DNA from: Porphyromonadaceae bacterium UBA7180
GTDB taxonomy: Bacteria; Bacteroidota; Bacteroidia; Bacteroidales; Muribaculaceae
DNA: 50,092 nt
NCBI GenBank assembly: GCA_002491165.1
Contig: DKVK01000077.1
Location: forward strand, 5,736-55,827
Direction: 5' to 3'
Every line of letters starts with the position of its first letter. Position 1 is the stretch's first letter. Below the pieces are notes generated by a model. It saw nothing but the letters and a program-made list of their open reading frames with translations. It did no database searches and was not told where the DNA came from. Of the stretch, positions 25,078-33,728 are shown piece by piece. A program made the translations under genes and the position numbers.

Positions 25078-25947
25078 ATGAGACAACTAAAGATAACAAA
25101 ATCGATCACCAACCGCGAGAGTGCATCGCTTGACAAATATCTGCAGGAGATAGGCCGCGAAGAACTTATCACAGTGAGCGAGGAGGTGGAACTCGCCCAG
25201 AAGATAAAGGAAGGCGGCAAGGAGGGTGCCAAGGCGCTCGACAAGCTGACCCGAGCAAATCTCCGGTTCGTGGTCTCTGTCGCCAAGCAATACCAGAACC
25301 AGGGCCTCAGCCTCCCCGACCTCATCAACGAAGGCAACCTCGGCCTTATCCGCGCCGCACAGAAATTCGACGAGACGCGTGGCTTCAAGTTCATCTCATA
25401 CGCCGTGTGGTGGATACGCCAGAGCATTCTCCAGGCACTCGCCGAGCAGAGCCGCATCGTGCGTCTGCCTCTCAACCAGGTGGGTTCGCTCAACAAAATA
25501 TCCAAAGCCCTCTCGAAGTTCGAACAGGAGCATGAGCGGCGCCCGTCTGCCGAAGAACTCTCCGAACAGCTCAATATACCGGTTGACAAGGTCAACGACA
25601 CGCTCAAAGTTTCGGGACGCCATATATCGGTCGACGCGCCGTTTGTCGACGGCGAAGACAACACGTTGCTTGACGTCATCGCCAACAATGATTCCCCTAT
25701 GGCCGATGCCGCGCTCAATCAGGAATCCCTCTCCAAAGAGGTGGACCGCGCCCTCAAACAGCTCCACGAACGCGAACGCGAAATCCTGAAAATGTTCTTC
25801 GGCATAGGTTGCCAGGAGATGACCCTCGAGGAGATTGGCTCCAAATTCGACCTCACGCGCGAGCGGGTACGCCAAATCAAGGAGAAAGCAATACGTCGTC
25901 TCAAAGGGCAGAAAAGCAAACTACTCAAGAGCTATCTCGGCGAGTGA
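25078..25947 (+). CDS. rpoD: primary RNA polymerase sigma factor
   Basis: Housekeeping sigma-70 factor of 289 residues, the short form typical for Bacteroidetes, which lack the long amino-terminal region 1.1. It opens with M-R-Q-L-K-I-T and region 1.2 (L-D-K-Y-L-Q-E-I-G-R-E). Region 2 has the core-binding and -10 recognition helices (F-D-E-T-R-G-F-K-F-I-S-Y-A-V-W-W-I-R), and region 4 the L-T-R-E-R-V-R-Q-I-K recognition helix. It ends with a lysine-rich K-G-Q-K-S-K-L-L-K tail. It has its own strong promoter. The beta-barrel gene follows after 41 bp. Confidence 0.93.
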   Translation: MRQLKITKSITNRESASLDKYLQEIGREELITVSEEVELAQKIKEGGKEGAKALDKLTRANLRFVVSVAKQYQNQGLSLPDLINEGNLGLIRAAQKFDETRGFKFISYAVWWIRQSILQALAEQSRIVRLPLNQVGSLNKISKALSKFEQEHERRPSAEELSEQLNIPVDKVNDTLKVSGRHISVDAPFVDGEDNTLLDVIANNDSPMADAALNQESLSKEVDRALKQLHEREREILKMFFGIGCQEMTLEEIGSKFDLTRERVRQIKEKAIRRLKGQKSKLLKSYLGE

Positions 25948-25988
25948 TAACCCCATTACCGGAAACATCAGAAAAAGATATTCTCTTT

Positions 25989-26699
25989 ATGACACACCTC
26001 CGACCCATGATGCTGCGCGTGATGACCAAATCATTGCTCGTCACGGGTCTCCTTTTTTGTCTTTCCTCTTTTCCTGCATTCCCGTCCTCGGATAGCCCCA
26101 AGCCCCGGAAATTTCCTGCACAATCAACTTTCGCTGACACCGACCGGCTTTCCGGCACGGCACTCGCAGAAGAAGCCGGTTCCATGAAAAACAGCCAGCT
26201 GGAGCGCGAAGCTATTTTCGACACCAAAGACCGCAGCCTTGCCAACTCGCACTTTACGTGGGGCGCGGAAATCGGCACCTCCATCGATATTTCCGGTTAC
26301 GACCTTTCCACCTTCGACCTCGACTTCAATATCGGCTACAAGAACCGCCTCTTCAACTCGCTGGGCGTCAGCGGCGGCGTACACCGCAATTTCCACCACG
26401 GCACATACTATGTCCCGTTTACTGCCATGGCACGCGTCAACCTGAATCCCGCCAATCCGTGGGGGTTCCTGCAGCTCAATGTGGGTTATTCTTTCAATAC
26501 CGTAGGCGACACCAAGTCTGCCGGCGCCTTCACGTTCAGCACAGGCATTGGATTCCGGTTGGCATATTCGCGCCGGTTCAGCAGCCATGTCTCGGTAGGG
26601 TATTCCTACATGCGTCTGGCCAAAACCCAGCAAGCCATGCTTGACAAACGGCGCACAAACGTCGATCTCATCCACGTGCGCCTGGGAATAAACTTCTAA
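25989..26699 (+). CDS. predicted small outer-membrane beta-barrel protein
   Basis: A 236-residue protein with a signal peptide (hydrophobic core K-S-L-L-V-T-G-L-L-F-C-L) and, from about residue 85, alternating aromatic and polar strands: F-T-W-G-A-E-I-G-T-S, F-D-L-D-F-N-I-G-Y, F-L-Q-L-N-V-G-Y-S-F, H-V-S-V-G-Y-S-Y. It ends in phenylalanine, as outer-membrane barrels do. About eight strands would fit. No family name recognised. The start is uncertain (ATG 25989, 26007 or 26022); an in-frame opening further upstream overlaps rpoD and is not used. Confidence 0.65.
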   Translation: MTHLRPMMLRVMTKSLLVTGLLFCLSSFPAFPSSDSPKPRKFPAQSTFADTDRLSGTALAEEAGSMKNSQLEREAIFDTKDRSLANSHFTWGAEIGTSIDISGYDLSTFDLDFNIGYKNRLFNSLGVSGGVHRNFHHGTYYVPFTAMARVNLNPANPWGFLQLNVGYSFNTVGDTKSAGAFTFSTGIGFRLAYSRRFSSHVSVGYSYMRLAKTQQAMLDKRRTNVDLIHVRLGINF

Positions 26700-26815
26700 A
26701 TTTCTATTTTTCAGCCGCTTGCATAGGCCGGAGGAAGTATCCTTTTTCATGCAGCGCAAGCAAATAACAGTTTTCCCGGTCTCGAATCAGCCATAGCAAT
26801 TTGCCGCGACTATAA

Positions 26816-26847
26816 TTTGTCTATTTCGCAAAAAAGCAGTAATTTTG
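26816..26847 (+). promoter_or_regulatory. promoter of lon
   Basis: TTTG at 26816-26819, a 20-nt spacer and TAATTTTG at 26840-26847. The TTG at 26845 is part of this box, not a start codon. Confidence 0.75.
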
Positions 26848-26880
26848 CACGCTGATAACCCTCTCGGCTCCGACGGCATT

Positions 26881-29250
26881 ATGAGGGCCGGGTATTTATC
26901 TTTACTGAATTTAATGGATAAAACGCAACAGTTAGAATTTGCGGTCATACCGCTTCGAAATATGGTCTTGTTCCCGGACCAGCCCGTACCATTGCAACTG
27001 GGACGCGAATCCTCTATCGAAACTGCAAAAAAGGTTTTTGAAGAGGGGTCGCTCTTCATAGCGCTGGCGCAGAAGAGTCCGGAAACCGAAGAACCCGGCT
27101 CAAAGGACCTTTACCGCACCGGCACTCTTTGCCGCATAGTGAAACTTGTGGAAGTGCCCGGAGGGGAATATACGGCTTTCACCATGTGCCTGAAGCGTGT
27201 GGCCATCAAACGCATAGTCCGCAAGAAAGGATTGCTCACTGCACAGTGCGATATCCTGGAAACTGTAAACGACAACGACCCGCTAAAGGTGAAAGCAGCC
27301 ATGGCCGTACTCGATGAAGTTTTCGAGCGCGTGCTCGACAATATTTCGCCCGAAGACCGAGCCGATATGCGCACGGCGCTCTCCGGCCTCAAGGAACCGG
27401 CCAACCGCGCATTCTTCATCGCCATGCAGGCACCGCTCGAAGTCAAGCAGAAAGAGAAAATCCTCGCAACCGTCGATTTTCTCGAGATGCTGGTTTCCCT
27501 CAGTTCGATGCTCAATCTTGAACTCGAATACCTAAGCATACGGCGCTCGGTACAGGAGCGCGCCCACCACGACCTCACGGAATCGCAGAAACAGCAGTTC
27601 ATGGAACAGCAAATCCGCGTAATGCAGGACGAAATAGGCGGCTCCGTTGATAATGAAATCAACGAGCTGTACGACCGCGGCGAGCAGATGAAGTGGGATG
27701 ACGAGACCAACGAACGCTTTATTAAAGAGGTGCAACGTCTGGAACGTTTTAACCCCACCAGCCCAGACTATGCCGTGCAGTATGCTTACGTCGACACGTT
27801 GCTCTCCTTGCCGTGGGGGAAGTATTCGGAGGATAAGTTCGACCTCGCCGAAGTTGAAAAGATTCTTGATCGCGACCATTACGGACTGCGCGAAGTTAAA
27901 GACCGAATAGTGGAGCAGATGGCCGTCATGCTGCAGAAAGGGGAGGTGAAGGGCAACATCCTCTGTCTTTACGGCCCCCCGGGAGTAGGGAAGACCTCGC
28001 TTGGAAAGTCGATTGCCGAGGCCATGAAGCGCCAGTATGTGCGCGTGTCGTTCGGCGGTCTACACGATGAAGCTGAAATACGCGGCCACCGCCGCACATA
28101 TCTCGGTTCGATGCCGGGACGCATAATCGCCGGATTGCAGAAAAGCGAGACTTCAAACCCCGTATTCGTCCTTGACGAGATTGACAAAATAGGCGTAGAC
28201 ATAAAGGGTGATCCGCAGACAGCCCTTCTGGAAGTGCTTGATCCCGAGCAGAATATGTGCTTCCACGACAACTATATTGACGTGGATTACGACCTGTCCA
28301 AGGTGCTCTTCATAGCCACGGCCAACACACTCTCCACCATCTCAAAGCCACTGCTGGACCGTATGGAGCTAATAGAAATAACCGGCTATATCCCGCAGGA
28401 GAAACTCGAAATCGCCAAGCGTCATCTACTTCCCAAACAGCTCGAGGCTCACGGGCTTAAAGAAGGTGAGATTGCGTTCACGGACGAGGCATTGCTATAT
28501 ATAGTGGATAAGTATACGCGTGAATCAGGCGTTCGTCTGCTCGATAAGCAAATTTCAAAGATACTGAGGAAAATTATCCGTCTCAAGATGTCGGATAAAC
28601 CTTATCCAGCGGTAGTTGGCAAGAGCCATCTGCAAGAATTTCTTGGAAAAAAGGAAATATTTTCTGATATCTACGAGAACAATGATACCCCCGGCGTGGT
28701 GACGGGTCTTGCATGGACCTCTGTCGGAGGCGAAATACTCTTCATAGAATCCTCTCTTTCCGACGGAAAAGGAGAAAAACTCACCCTTACAGGCAATCTC
28801 GGCGACGTGATGAAGGAATCGGCCGTCATAGCGCTGCAATATCTCAAGGCGCATGCCGAAGAGATTGGTATCGATAAGAAAATCTTCACGGAAAAGGATG
28901 TACACATCCACGTTCCTGAGGGTGCTATACCCAAGGACGGTCCGTCTGCCGGCATCACGATGCTTACTTCTCTTGCCTCGGCGTTCAAGAATTGCAAGGT
29001 GCGCGAACGCATAGCCATGACCGGCGAGATGACGCTTCGCGGAAAAGTACTGCCTGTCGGCGGCGTGAAAGAGAAAATCCTCGCCGCCAAACGCGCTGGA
29101 ATAACCGACATAATCCTCTCGCGCATGAACGAGCGCGACATAGAGGAAATAGACGACATGTATCTCGAAGGCCTGACGTTCCACTACGTAGACACCGCCG
29201 CTGAAGTCCTCCAAAAAGCCCTCCTTGACAATCCGAAAGATTCTGAGTAA
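26881..29250 (+). CDS. lon: ATP-dependent protease Lon
   Basis: Cytoplasmic AAA+ serine protease that degrades misfolded and regulatory proteins, about 789 residues from ATG 26881. The LON substrate domain begins at A-V-I-P-L-R-N-M-V-L-F-P. Walker A is G-P-P-G-V-G-K-T (365-372) and Walker B is F-V-L-D-E-I-D-K-I-G. The protease domain has Ser689 in D-G-P-S-A-G and Lys732 in V-K-E-K. ATG 26914 is a possible alternative start, 11 codons shorter. It lies downstream of rpoD in a block of quality-control genes. Confidence 0.95.
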   Translation: MRAGYLSLLNLMDKTQQLEFAVIPLRNMVLFPDQPVPLQLGRESSIETAKKVFEEGSLFIALAQKSPETEEPGSKDLYRTGTLCRIVKLVEVPGGEYTAFTMCLKRVAIKRIVRKKGLLTAQCDILETVNDNDPLKVKAAMAVLDEVFERVLDNISPEDRADMRTALSGLKEPANRAFFIAMQAPLEVKQKEKILATVDFLEMLVSLSSMLNLELEYLSIRRSVQERAHHDLTESQKQQFMEQQIRVMQDEIGGSVDNEINELYDRGEQMKWDDETNERFIKEVQRLERFNPTSPDYAVQYAYVDTLLSLPWGKYSEDKFDLAEVEKILDRDHYGLREVKDRIVEQMAVMLQKGEVKGNILCLYGPPGVGKTSLGKSIAEAMKRQYVRVSFGGLHDEAEIRGHRRTYLGSMPGRIIAGLQKSETSNPVFVLDEIDKIGVDIKGDPQTALLEVLDPEQNMCFHDNYIDVDYDLSKVLFIATANTLSTISKPLLDRMELIEITGYIPQEKLEIAKRHLLPKQLEAHGLKEGEIAFTDEALLYIVDKYTRESGVRLLDKQISKILRKIIRLKMSDKPYPAVVGKSHLQEFLGKKEIFSDIYENNDTPGVVTGLAWTSVGGEILFIESSLSDGKGEKLTLTGNLGDVMKESAVIALQYLKAHAEEIGIDKKIFTEKDVHIHVPEGAIPKDGPSAGITMLTSLASAFKNCKVRERIAMTGEMTLRGKVLPVGGVKEKILAAKRAGITDIILSRMNERDIEEIDDMYLEGLTFHYVDTAAEVLQKALLDNPKDSE

Positions 29251-29268
29251 AGAAAGAGACACTGTGAT

Positions 29269-29309
29269 AAAAGCCGTGCCCGGAAAAACACGTCGGTCGC
29301 GGCCTTTTT
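29269..29309 (+). terminator. terminator after lon
   Basis: AAAAGCCGTG pairs with CGCGGCCTTTT with one bulge, followed by T and an AT-rich stretch. Ends about 60 bp after the lon stop codon. Confidence 0.6.
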
Positions 29310-29535
29310 CATATATAAATCACAAACGCGCAAATGCGAACCATGCATGGATAATTTCAAGAGTCTTAAAAGAACCGAGTGCAATGTAGAATCAAAGTCA
29401 AGGTCGGAGAGCGGCAATAAATAAGAGGCAAAACGGCATATAAATTGCCATAATATATGTGTCATAAAGTAAACGTTTGTTTCTTCTGATAATATATATT
29501 ATGTTAAATTCGTATTATTGATGCCCTTTTTGGTG

Positions 29536-30348
29536 TTAAAAGACGGGTATTGCTGCTATTGTGGAATTTGTCTTAAAGTCGGCGTGTAATGGACGCGGAT
29601 TTGTTTCTCTCTTGTTTTGAAATGCAATATTTGGAGCAAGATTAAGAGTAATAGTGTAGCCTTCCAGACCATTTGATGTTCCTTCGGGGTAATTGTCGTT
29701 ATTGATTATATTGGCTATATAGGCCAAGTCTGAGGGAGAATCAACGGTTATTTCTTTCGTGTCGTTGTTGATTTCGGGTTTTGTAGCCGTGCCGTCCCAT
29801 GTGATTTCGACGTTGTTGTCCGGGGTCAGGAAGGCCGGTTCGATTACTACATTGAAGACTTCGGGGTTGGTGAGCAGGGCGCCGTAGATGTTGGTGCGGT
29901 AGTTCATCTGGATGGGCACTTGTGTGTATTCGGCAAAATCGGAGTTGTTGTTGGCGTTGAGTTGTACGTTGACGTTGGCTTTGTTGGAGGTGGCGTCGCC
30001 GGGAAGTACGTATGCCATGGCGAGATAGCGGTATGTGGCAGGCTGTACCGGGAATGCGGTCTCCCCTGTCGTTGCGTTACCTTTAGCGGCAGCTGTTGCA
30101 ACTTCAACATTCTGAGCAACAGAGGAGGCATCTGCCATACCGGTGCCGAGGTTCAGTACGTTGGCAACGTTATCGATTGTGATTCCGTATCCGCCTACGC
30201 CGCCGGCGTTTTCAAACTCGGGAAGTTGCACCGAGAATGTGGTTACGCCGTCTTCGCCGGCGAGGATCGGGGCGTCCTCGCTTGAGCACGAGGTTAAGGT
30301 CAGCATTGTTCCGGCTAAAAGGATTGCCGGAAGGAGGTAAGATTTCAT
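29536..30348 (-). CDS. DUF6562-like (fimbrillin-type) lipoprotein, apparently shortened
   Basis: A 270-residue lipoprotein with lipobox Cys21 (L-T-L-T-S-C-S-S). The remainder resembles the later part of DUF6562/Mfa-like surface proteins: N-V-L-N-L-G-T-G, Y-R-Y-L-A-M-A-Y-V-L, V-P-I-Q-M-N-Y-R-T-N-I-Y-G-A-L-L, I-T-W-D-G-T, then a short D-L-A-Y-I-A-N-I-I-N-N repeat-like tail. From memory of longer relatives, about 100-150 residues are missing between the lipid anchor and this core, and the end is also cut. It may be a compact variant or a decaying gene. It is divergent from the oxalate module. Confidence 0.65.
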   Translation of the reverse strand: MKSYLLPAILLAGTMLTLTSCSSEDAPILAGEDGVTTFSVQLPEFENAGGVGGYGITIDNVANVLNLGTGMADASSVAQNVEVATAAAKGNATTGETAFPVQPATYRYLAMAYVLPGDATSNKANVNVQLNANNNSDFAEYTQVPIQMNYRTNIYGALLTNPEVFNVVIEPAFLTPDNNVEITWDGTATKPEINNDTKEITVDSPSDLAYIANIINNDNYPEGTSNGLEGYTITLNLAPNIAFQNKRETNPRPLHADFKTNSTIAAIPVF

Positions 30349-30457
30349 AAAAGATTGTTATTAGTTGATAATTGTGGTTGGTTTAAGGGTTGAGGGACTG
30401 ATTTGACGGACTTAATTTCTGTCGGGACTTTAAATCGAGAAATTCATTATCACTGCG

Positions 30458-30465
30458 CAAAGATA
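30458..30465 (-). promoter_or_regulatory. -7 box for the DUF6562-like lipoprotein
   Basis: TATCTTTG on the minus strand; no good TTTG at the -33 position. Predicted leader about 100 nt. Confidence 0.5.
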
Positions 30466-30483
30466 AGCAAATTATTCGATTAT

Positions 30484-30527
30484 AAGATTATTATTTAGTT
30501 AAATTATATTAATCTTAAGATTATTAT
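30484..30527. promoter_or_regulatory. candidate operator: palindrome plus direct repeat upstream of frc
   Basis: AAGATTATTAT occurs at 30484-30494 and again at 30517-30527, 33 bp apart (about three helical turns). The second copy overlaps the perfect 14-bp palindrome TAATCTTAAGATTA (30510-30523). Located between the two divergent transcription units. Confidence 0.5.
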
Positions 30528-30566
30528 CAAAATCATCGTGCCGCTATATTGTGTCGAAATTCATCG

Positions 30567-30597
30567 TTGTGCGTAAACCTTATTCCAAATATCCTTG
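30567..30597 (+). promoter_or_regulatory. possible promoter of the oxalate operon
   Basis: TTG at 30567-30569, a 20-nt spacer, TATCCTTG at 30590-30597 (one mismatch to TAnnTTTG). Predicted start near 30603, leader about 36 nt. Weak match, as expected for a regulated promoter. Confidence 0.45.
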
Positions 30598-30638
30598 TTG
30601 AGAATTAATAAGCAAGTAAATAACTTAATTTTAATATT

Positions 30639-31940
30639 ATGAACACAGCACCTCTTCAAGGAATTAAAGTAATAGACTTTACCAGTGTACAATCCGGCCC
30701 GTCATGCACGCAGATGCTTGCATGGCTGGGTGCCGATGTAATCAAAATCGAACGTCCCGGATCCGGCGATGCAACCCGCAAGGAGCTCCAGTTTGACCCT
30801 GACTGTCCCTCTTACTACTTCTTGCAGCTTAACTCTGACAAGAAATCGCTGACGCTTGACGCTGCCACTCCCGATGGCAAAGAAATACTGACACGCCTCA
30901 TCAAGACGGCAGATATCTTCGTTGAGAATCTGCATCCCGGGGCAATGGAGAAGCTTGGGTTCGGCTGGGAAGAGGTTCACAAGCTTAATCCCAAATGTAT
31001 CTACGGAACCATCAAGGGTTTCCCGGTATCGTCCAAATATGCCGACCTGAAAGCCTACGAACCCATTGCTCAGGTAACGGCGGCAGCTGCTTCCACCACC
31101 GGCTGGTGGAAGGGAGATAATGCAGTGCCTACCCAGTCGGGTGCGGCTCTTGGCGACTCCAACACCGGTATGCACTTGCTCATCGGTCTGTTGGCAGCTT
31201 TGCAGCAGCGAAACCATACCGGCGAAGGATGCTTCGTTTACCAGTCGATGCACAATGCCTGCCTCAACCTCTGCCGCATCAAGACGCGCGACCAGCTGAC
31301 TCTCGACAAACTCGGATACCTGACTCAGTTCATGCAGTATCCGAATGAGAAATTCCCGGATTATGTGCCTCGTTCGGGCAACACGGAAGGCAGTGGTGTG
31401 CTCGGCTGGACATACAAGGCAAAAGGCTGGGAGACAGACCCCAACGCCTACGTCTACATCATCTTCCAACGCGGAAAGAAAGATTTCGAGAAGGCAGTGG
31501 CTGCTTTCGGTTTCGAGGATTGGCTGACCAACCCCGACTTTAATACGGCAGATGCCCGCGACCGCCACAAAGACGCCCTTATCGAGCGCGTACAGAAATG
31601 GGTCCTCGACAACAATTACGACAAGTTCCAGGTTACTGAAGTGCTGTCTAAAGCAGGCGTTCCGGTAGCTCCTGTGCTCAACACCAGGGAAATCATGGAC
31701 GACGAGAGCCTTTACGACGGCAACACACTGGTCAAAATCAACCAGCCTGGCAAGGTAGGCGAATTCGTAACAGTAGGATGCCCGTTCACTATGAGCAACT
31801 TCCAGCCAACCTACGGGCCATGTCCGACACTGGGAGGCAACACCGATGAAGTGCTCAAGGACTATGGCTTCAGCGAGGCTGAAATCGAGAAGTTCGCTAA
31901 AAATGGTACCACCGCGCCGTTACCCGACGGCCAAATGTAA
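30639..31940 (+). CDS. frc: formyl-CoA:oxalate CoA-transferase
   Basis: Class III CoA-transferase of 433 residues. It moves CoA from formyl-CoA to oxalate, activating oxalate for decarboxylation. Collinear along its length with Oxalobacter formigenes Frc as I recall it. It keeps Q-S-G-P-S-C-T-Q-M, V-I-K-I-E-R-P-G-S-G-D, catalytic Asp173 (A-L-G-D-S-N-T-G), K-G-W-E-T-D and the ending N-T-D-E-V-L-K-D. Two differences stand out: the position of Trp48 is Glu49, and the tetraglycine loop is E-G-S-G. Context with oxc and an AEC carrier supports the oxalate role; a related dicarboxyl-CoA substrate is the alternative. oxc starts 9 bp after its stop. Confidence 0.88.
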   Translation: MNTAPLQGIKVIDFTSVQSGPSCTQMLAWLGADVIKIERPGSGDATRKELQFDPDCPSYYFLQLNSDKKSLTLDAATPDGKEILTRLIKTADIFVENLHPGAMEKLGFGWEEVHKLNPKCIYGTIKGFPVSSKYADLKAYEPIAQVTAAAASTTGWWKGDNAVPTQSGAALGDSNTGMHLLIGLLAALQQRNHTGEGCFVYQSMHNACLNLCRIKTRDQLTLDKLGYLTQFMQYPNEKFPDYVPRSGNTEGSGVLGWTYKAKGWETDPNAYVYIIFQRGKKDFEKAVAAFGFEDWLTNPDFNTADARDRHKDALIERVQKWVLDNNYDKFQVTEVLSKAGVPVAPVLNTREIMDDESLYDGNTLVKINQPGKVGEFVTVGCPFTMSNFQPTYGPCPTLGGNTDEVLKDYGFSEAEIEKFAKNGTTAPLPDGQM

Positions 31941-31949
31941 GAGTAAGCT

Positions 31950-33707
31950 ATGGATAACACGAAAGATAAATGCACATGCGGCTGCGGATGCACTCCTGAT
32001 CCCGCTCCCAAGTACCGGGAGCAGGTCACCGGTATGTGGGTCCTGGCTCAGAGCCTGAAACGCATGGGCGTCAAGAACGTTTACGGTTTGGTTGGAATCC
32101 CCATCACGGAGGCAGCCTACATAATACAGGGCGAAGGCATCCGTTTCGTAGGATTCCGCCACGAGCAGCAGGCCGGCATGGCGGCCGCCACCGACGGCTA
32201 CTGCAACGGCTTCCCCGGCGTACTGATGACGGTCTCCTCGCTGGGATTCATGAACGGCCTCACCGCCACGGCCAACGCCACGGTGAATTGCTACCCGATG
32301 GTGCAGATTTCCGGTTCGTCGGTACGCGAACCCATCGACCTTGAACAAGGTACATACGAAGGACTTGACCAGCTGAACGTGGCCAAACCGGTAGTGAAGG
32401 CCGCTTACCGCGTGAACCGTGCCGAAGACATACCGACAGGTGTGGTACGCGCCTTCCGCGCCGCCATCTCGGGACGTCCCGGCGGCGTTTACCTCGACAT
32501 AACGACACCCGCCATGGGCCAGGTGATGGACCGCGACAAAGCCGAGGCACTCTTCCACGATCCGGTGGACCTCTGCCCTGCCGTTATGCCCTCGGCCGAA
32601 TCGGTACAGCGTGCCGTTGAGCTGTTGACTTCTGCCAGGAAACCCGCCATCCTGCTGGGCAAAGGCGCGGCTCTCGCCCGGGTGGAAGACCTGGTGAAAG
32701 AGCTCGTGGAGCGCACAGGCATCCCCTTCTACCCTATGTCAATGGCCAAGGGTATCCTGCCCGACAAGCACCCGCTGAGCGCCCTCTCTGTCCGTTCCAC
32801 CATAATGGGAGACAGCGATGTGGTGGTGCTCATAGGCGCACGCCTCAACTGGCTGCTGAGCCGCGGACACGGCAAGTGGAACCCTGACGGCAAGTTCATA
32901 CAGCTCGACATCGACCCGATGGAGATAGACAGTAACCGCCATATAGCCGCTCCCGTGGTTGGGGACTTGCGCAGTTCGCTGCAGGCCATCCTCGACAAAC
33001 TCCCTGCCAAGGATAAATTCGCCATGGACCCGACATGGGTTCCAGGCATACAGAAAGAGAGCACAGAGAAGAACGCCAAGTTCGCCGAACGCCTGAAACC
33101 GCAGACCGTGCCGATGACGCACTGGAGTGCCCTTTCAGCCGCCAAGAAGGTGCTGGAAGCCAATCCCGACGTCATCCTGGTGAACGAAGGGGCCAACACG
33201 CTCGACGATGCCCGCGACATCATAGACATGGCACTTCCGCGCCACCGTATCGACTGCGCCACCTGGGCCATCATGGGCATGGGAATGGGCTCCGCCATCG
33301 GCGCCGCCGTAGCCACTGGCAAGAGTGTCGTTGCCATAGAAGGCGACTCCGCGTTCGGTTTCTCCGGAATGGACTTCTCCACCATCTGCCGCTTCAAGCT
33401 GCCCGTTACCGTCTGCATCTTCAACAACGGCGGTATCTACAACGGCATCGGCGAACCTCTGGACAAGACCACCGACCCGGCTCCGACGACGCTCGACATC
33501 AACGCCCGCTACGACAAACTTGGCGAAGCCTTCGGCGCCAAGACCTGGCTGGTGACCACTCCCGCCGAGTTTGAGTCAGCGTTGAAGGAGGCCATCGCTT
33601 CCAAGGCTCCCGCCCTCATCGACGTGCAGCTCGCCGCCGACTCCGGCAAGGAATCGGGACACATCGGATACCTCAATCCCACTCCGCTGATGACTATAAA
33701 AGTTTAA
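31950..33707 (+). CDS. oxc: oxalyl-CoA decarboxylase with Cys-rich amino-terminal extension
   Basis: Thiamine-diphosphate enzyme of 585 residues that converts oxalyl-CoA to formyl-CoA and CO2. The three TPP-enzyme domains are in order. Cofactor-activating Glu72 sits in F-R-H-E-Q-Q-A-G, G-T-Y-E-G-L-D-Q holds the active-site tyrosine, and the TPP/Mg motif E-G-D-S-A-F-G-F ... F-N-N-G-G lies near 470-500. Compared with the Oxalobacter enzyme, about 16 extra residues precede the core, including Cys8, 10, 12 and 14 (C-T-C-G-C-G-C). Near the end the S-G-R segment reads S-G-H. Cotranscribed with frc. Confidence 0.9.
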   Translation: MDNTKDKCTCGCGCTPDPAPKYREQVTGMWVLAQSLKRMGVKNVYGLVGIPITEAAYIIQGEGIRFVGFRHEQQAGMAAATDGYCNGFPGVLMTVSSLGFMNGLTATANATVNCYPMVQISGSSVREPIDLEQGTYEGLDQLNVAKPVVKAAYRVNRAEDIPTGVVRAFRAAISGRPGGVYLDITTPAMGQVMDRDKAEALFHDPVDLCPAVMPSAESVQRAVELLTSARKPAILLGKGAALARVEDLVKELVERTGIPFYPMSMAKGILPDKHPLSALSVRSTIMGDSDVVVLIGARLNWLLSRGHGKWNPDGKFIQLDIDPMEIDSNRHIAAPVVGDLRSSLQAILDKLPAKDKFAMDPTWVPGIQKESTEKNAKFAERLKPQTVPMTHWSALSAAKKVLEANPDVILVNEGANTLDDARDIIDMALPRHRIDCATWAIMGMGMGSAIGAAVATGKSVVAIEGDSAFGFSGMDFSTICRFKLPVTVCIFNNGGIYNGIGEPLDKTTDPAPTTLDINARYDKLGEAFGAKTWLVTTPAEFESALKEAIASKAPALIDVQLAADSGKESGHIGYLNPTPLMTIKV

Positions 33708-33728
33708 ACTGATTATTCAAACAACCCC

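Noticed and set aside
25809..25988. Long amino-terminal extension of the beta-barrel gene into rpoD
   Set aside because: It overlaps the conserved end of rpoD and would place the signal peptide about 70 residues inside the protein.
26845..26880. TTG start for lon at 26845
   Set aside because: The codon is inside the TAATTTTG promoter box, so it would not be in the mRNA; the same logic removed TTG starts at 590 and 3048.
29920..30285. Plus-strand frame opposite the DUF6562-like gene
   Set aside because: Antisense shadow, Gly/Val-rich with no signature.
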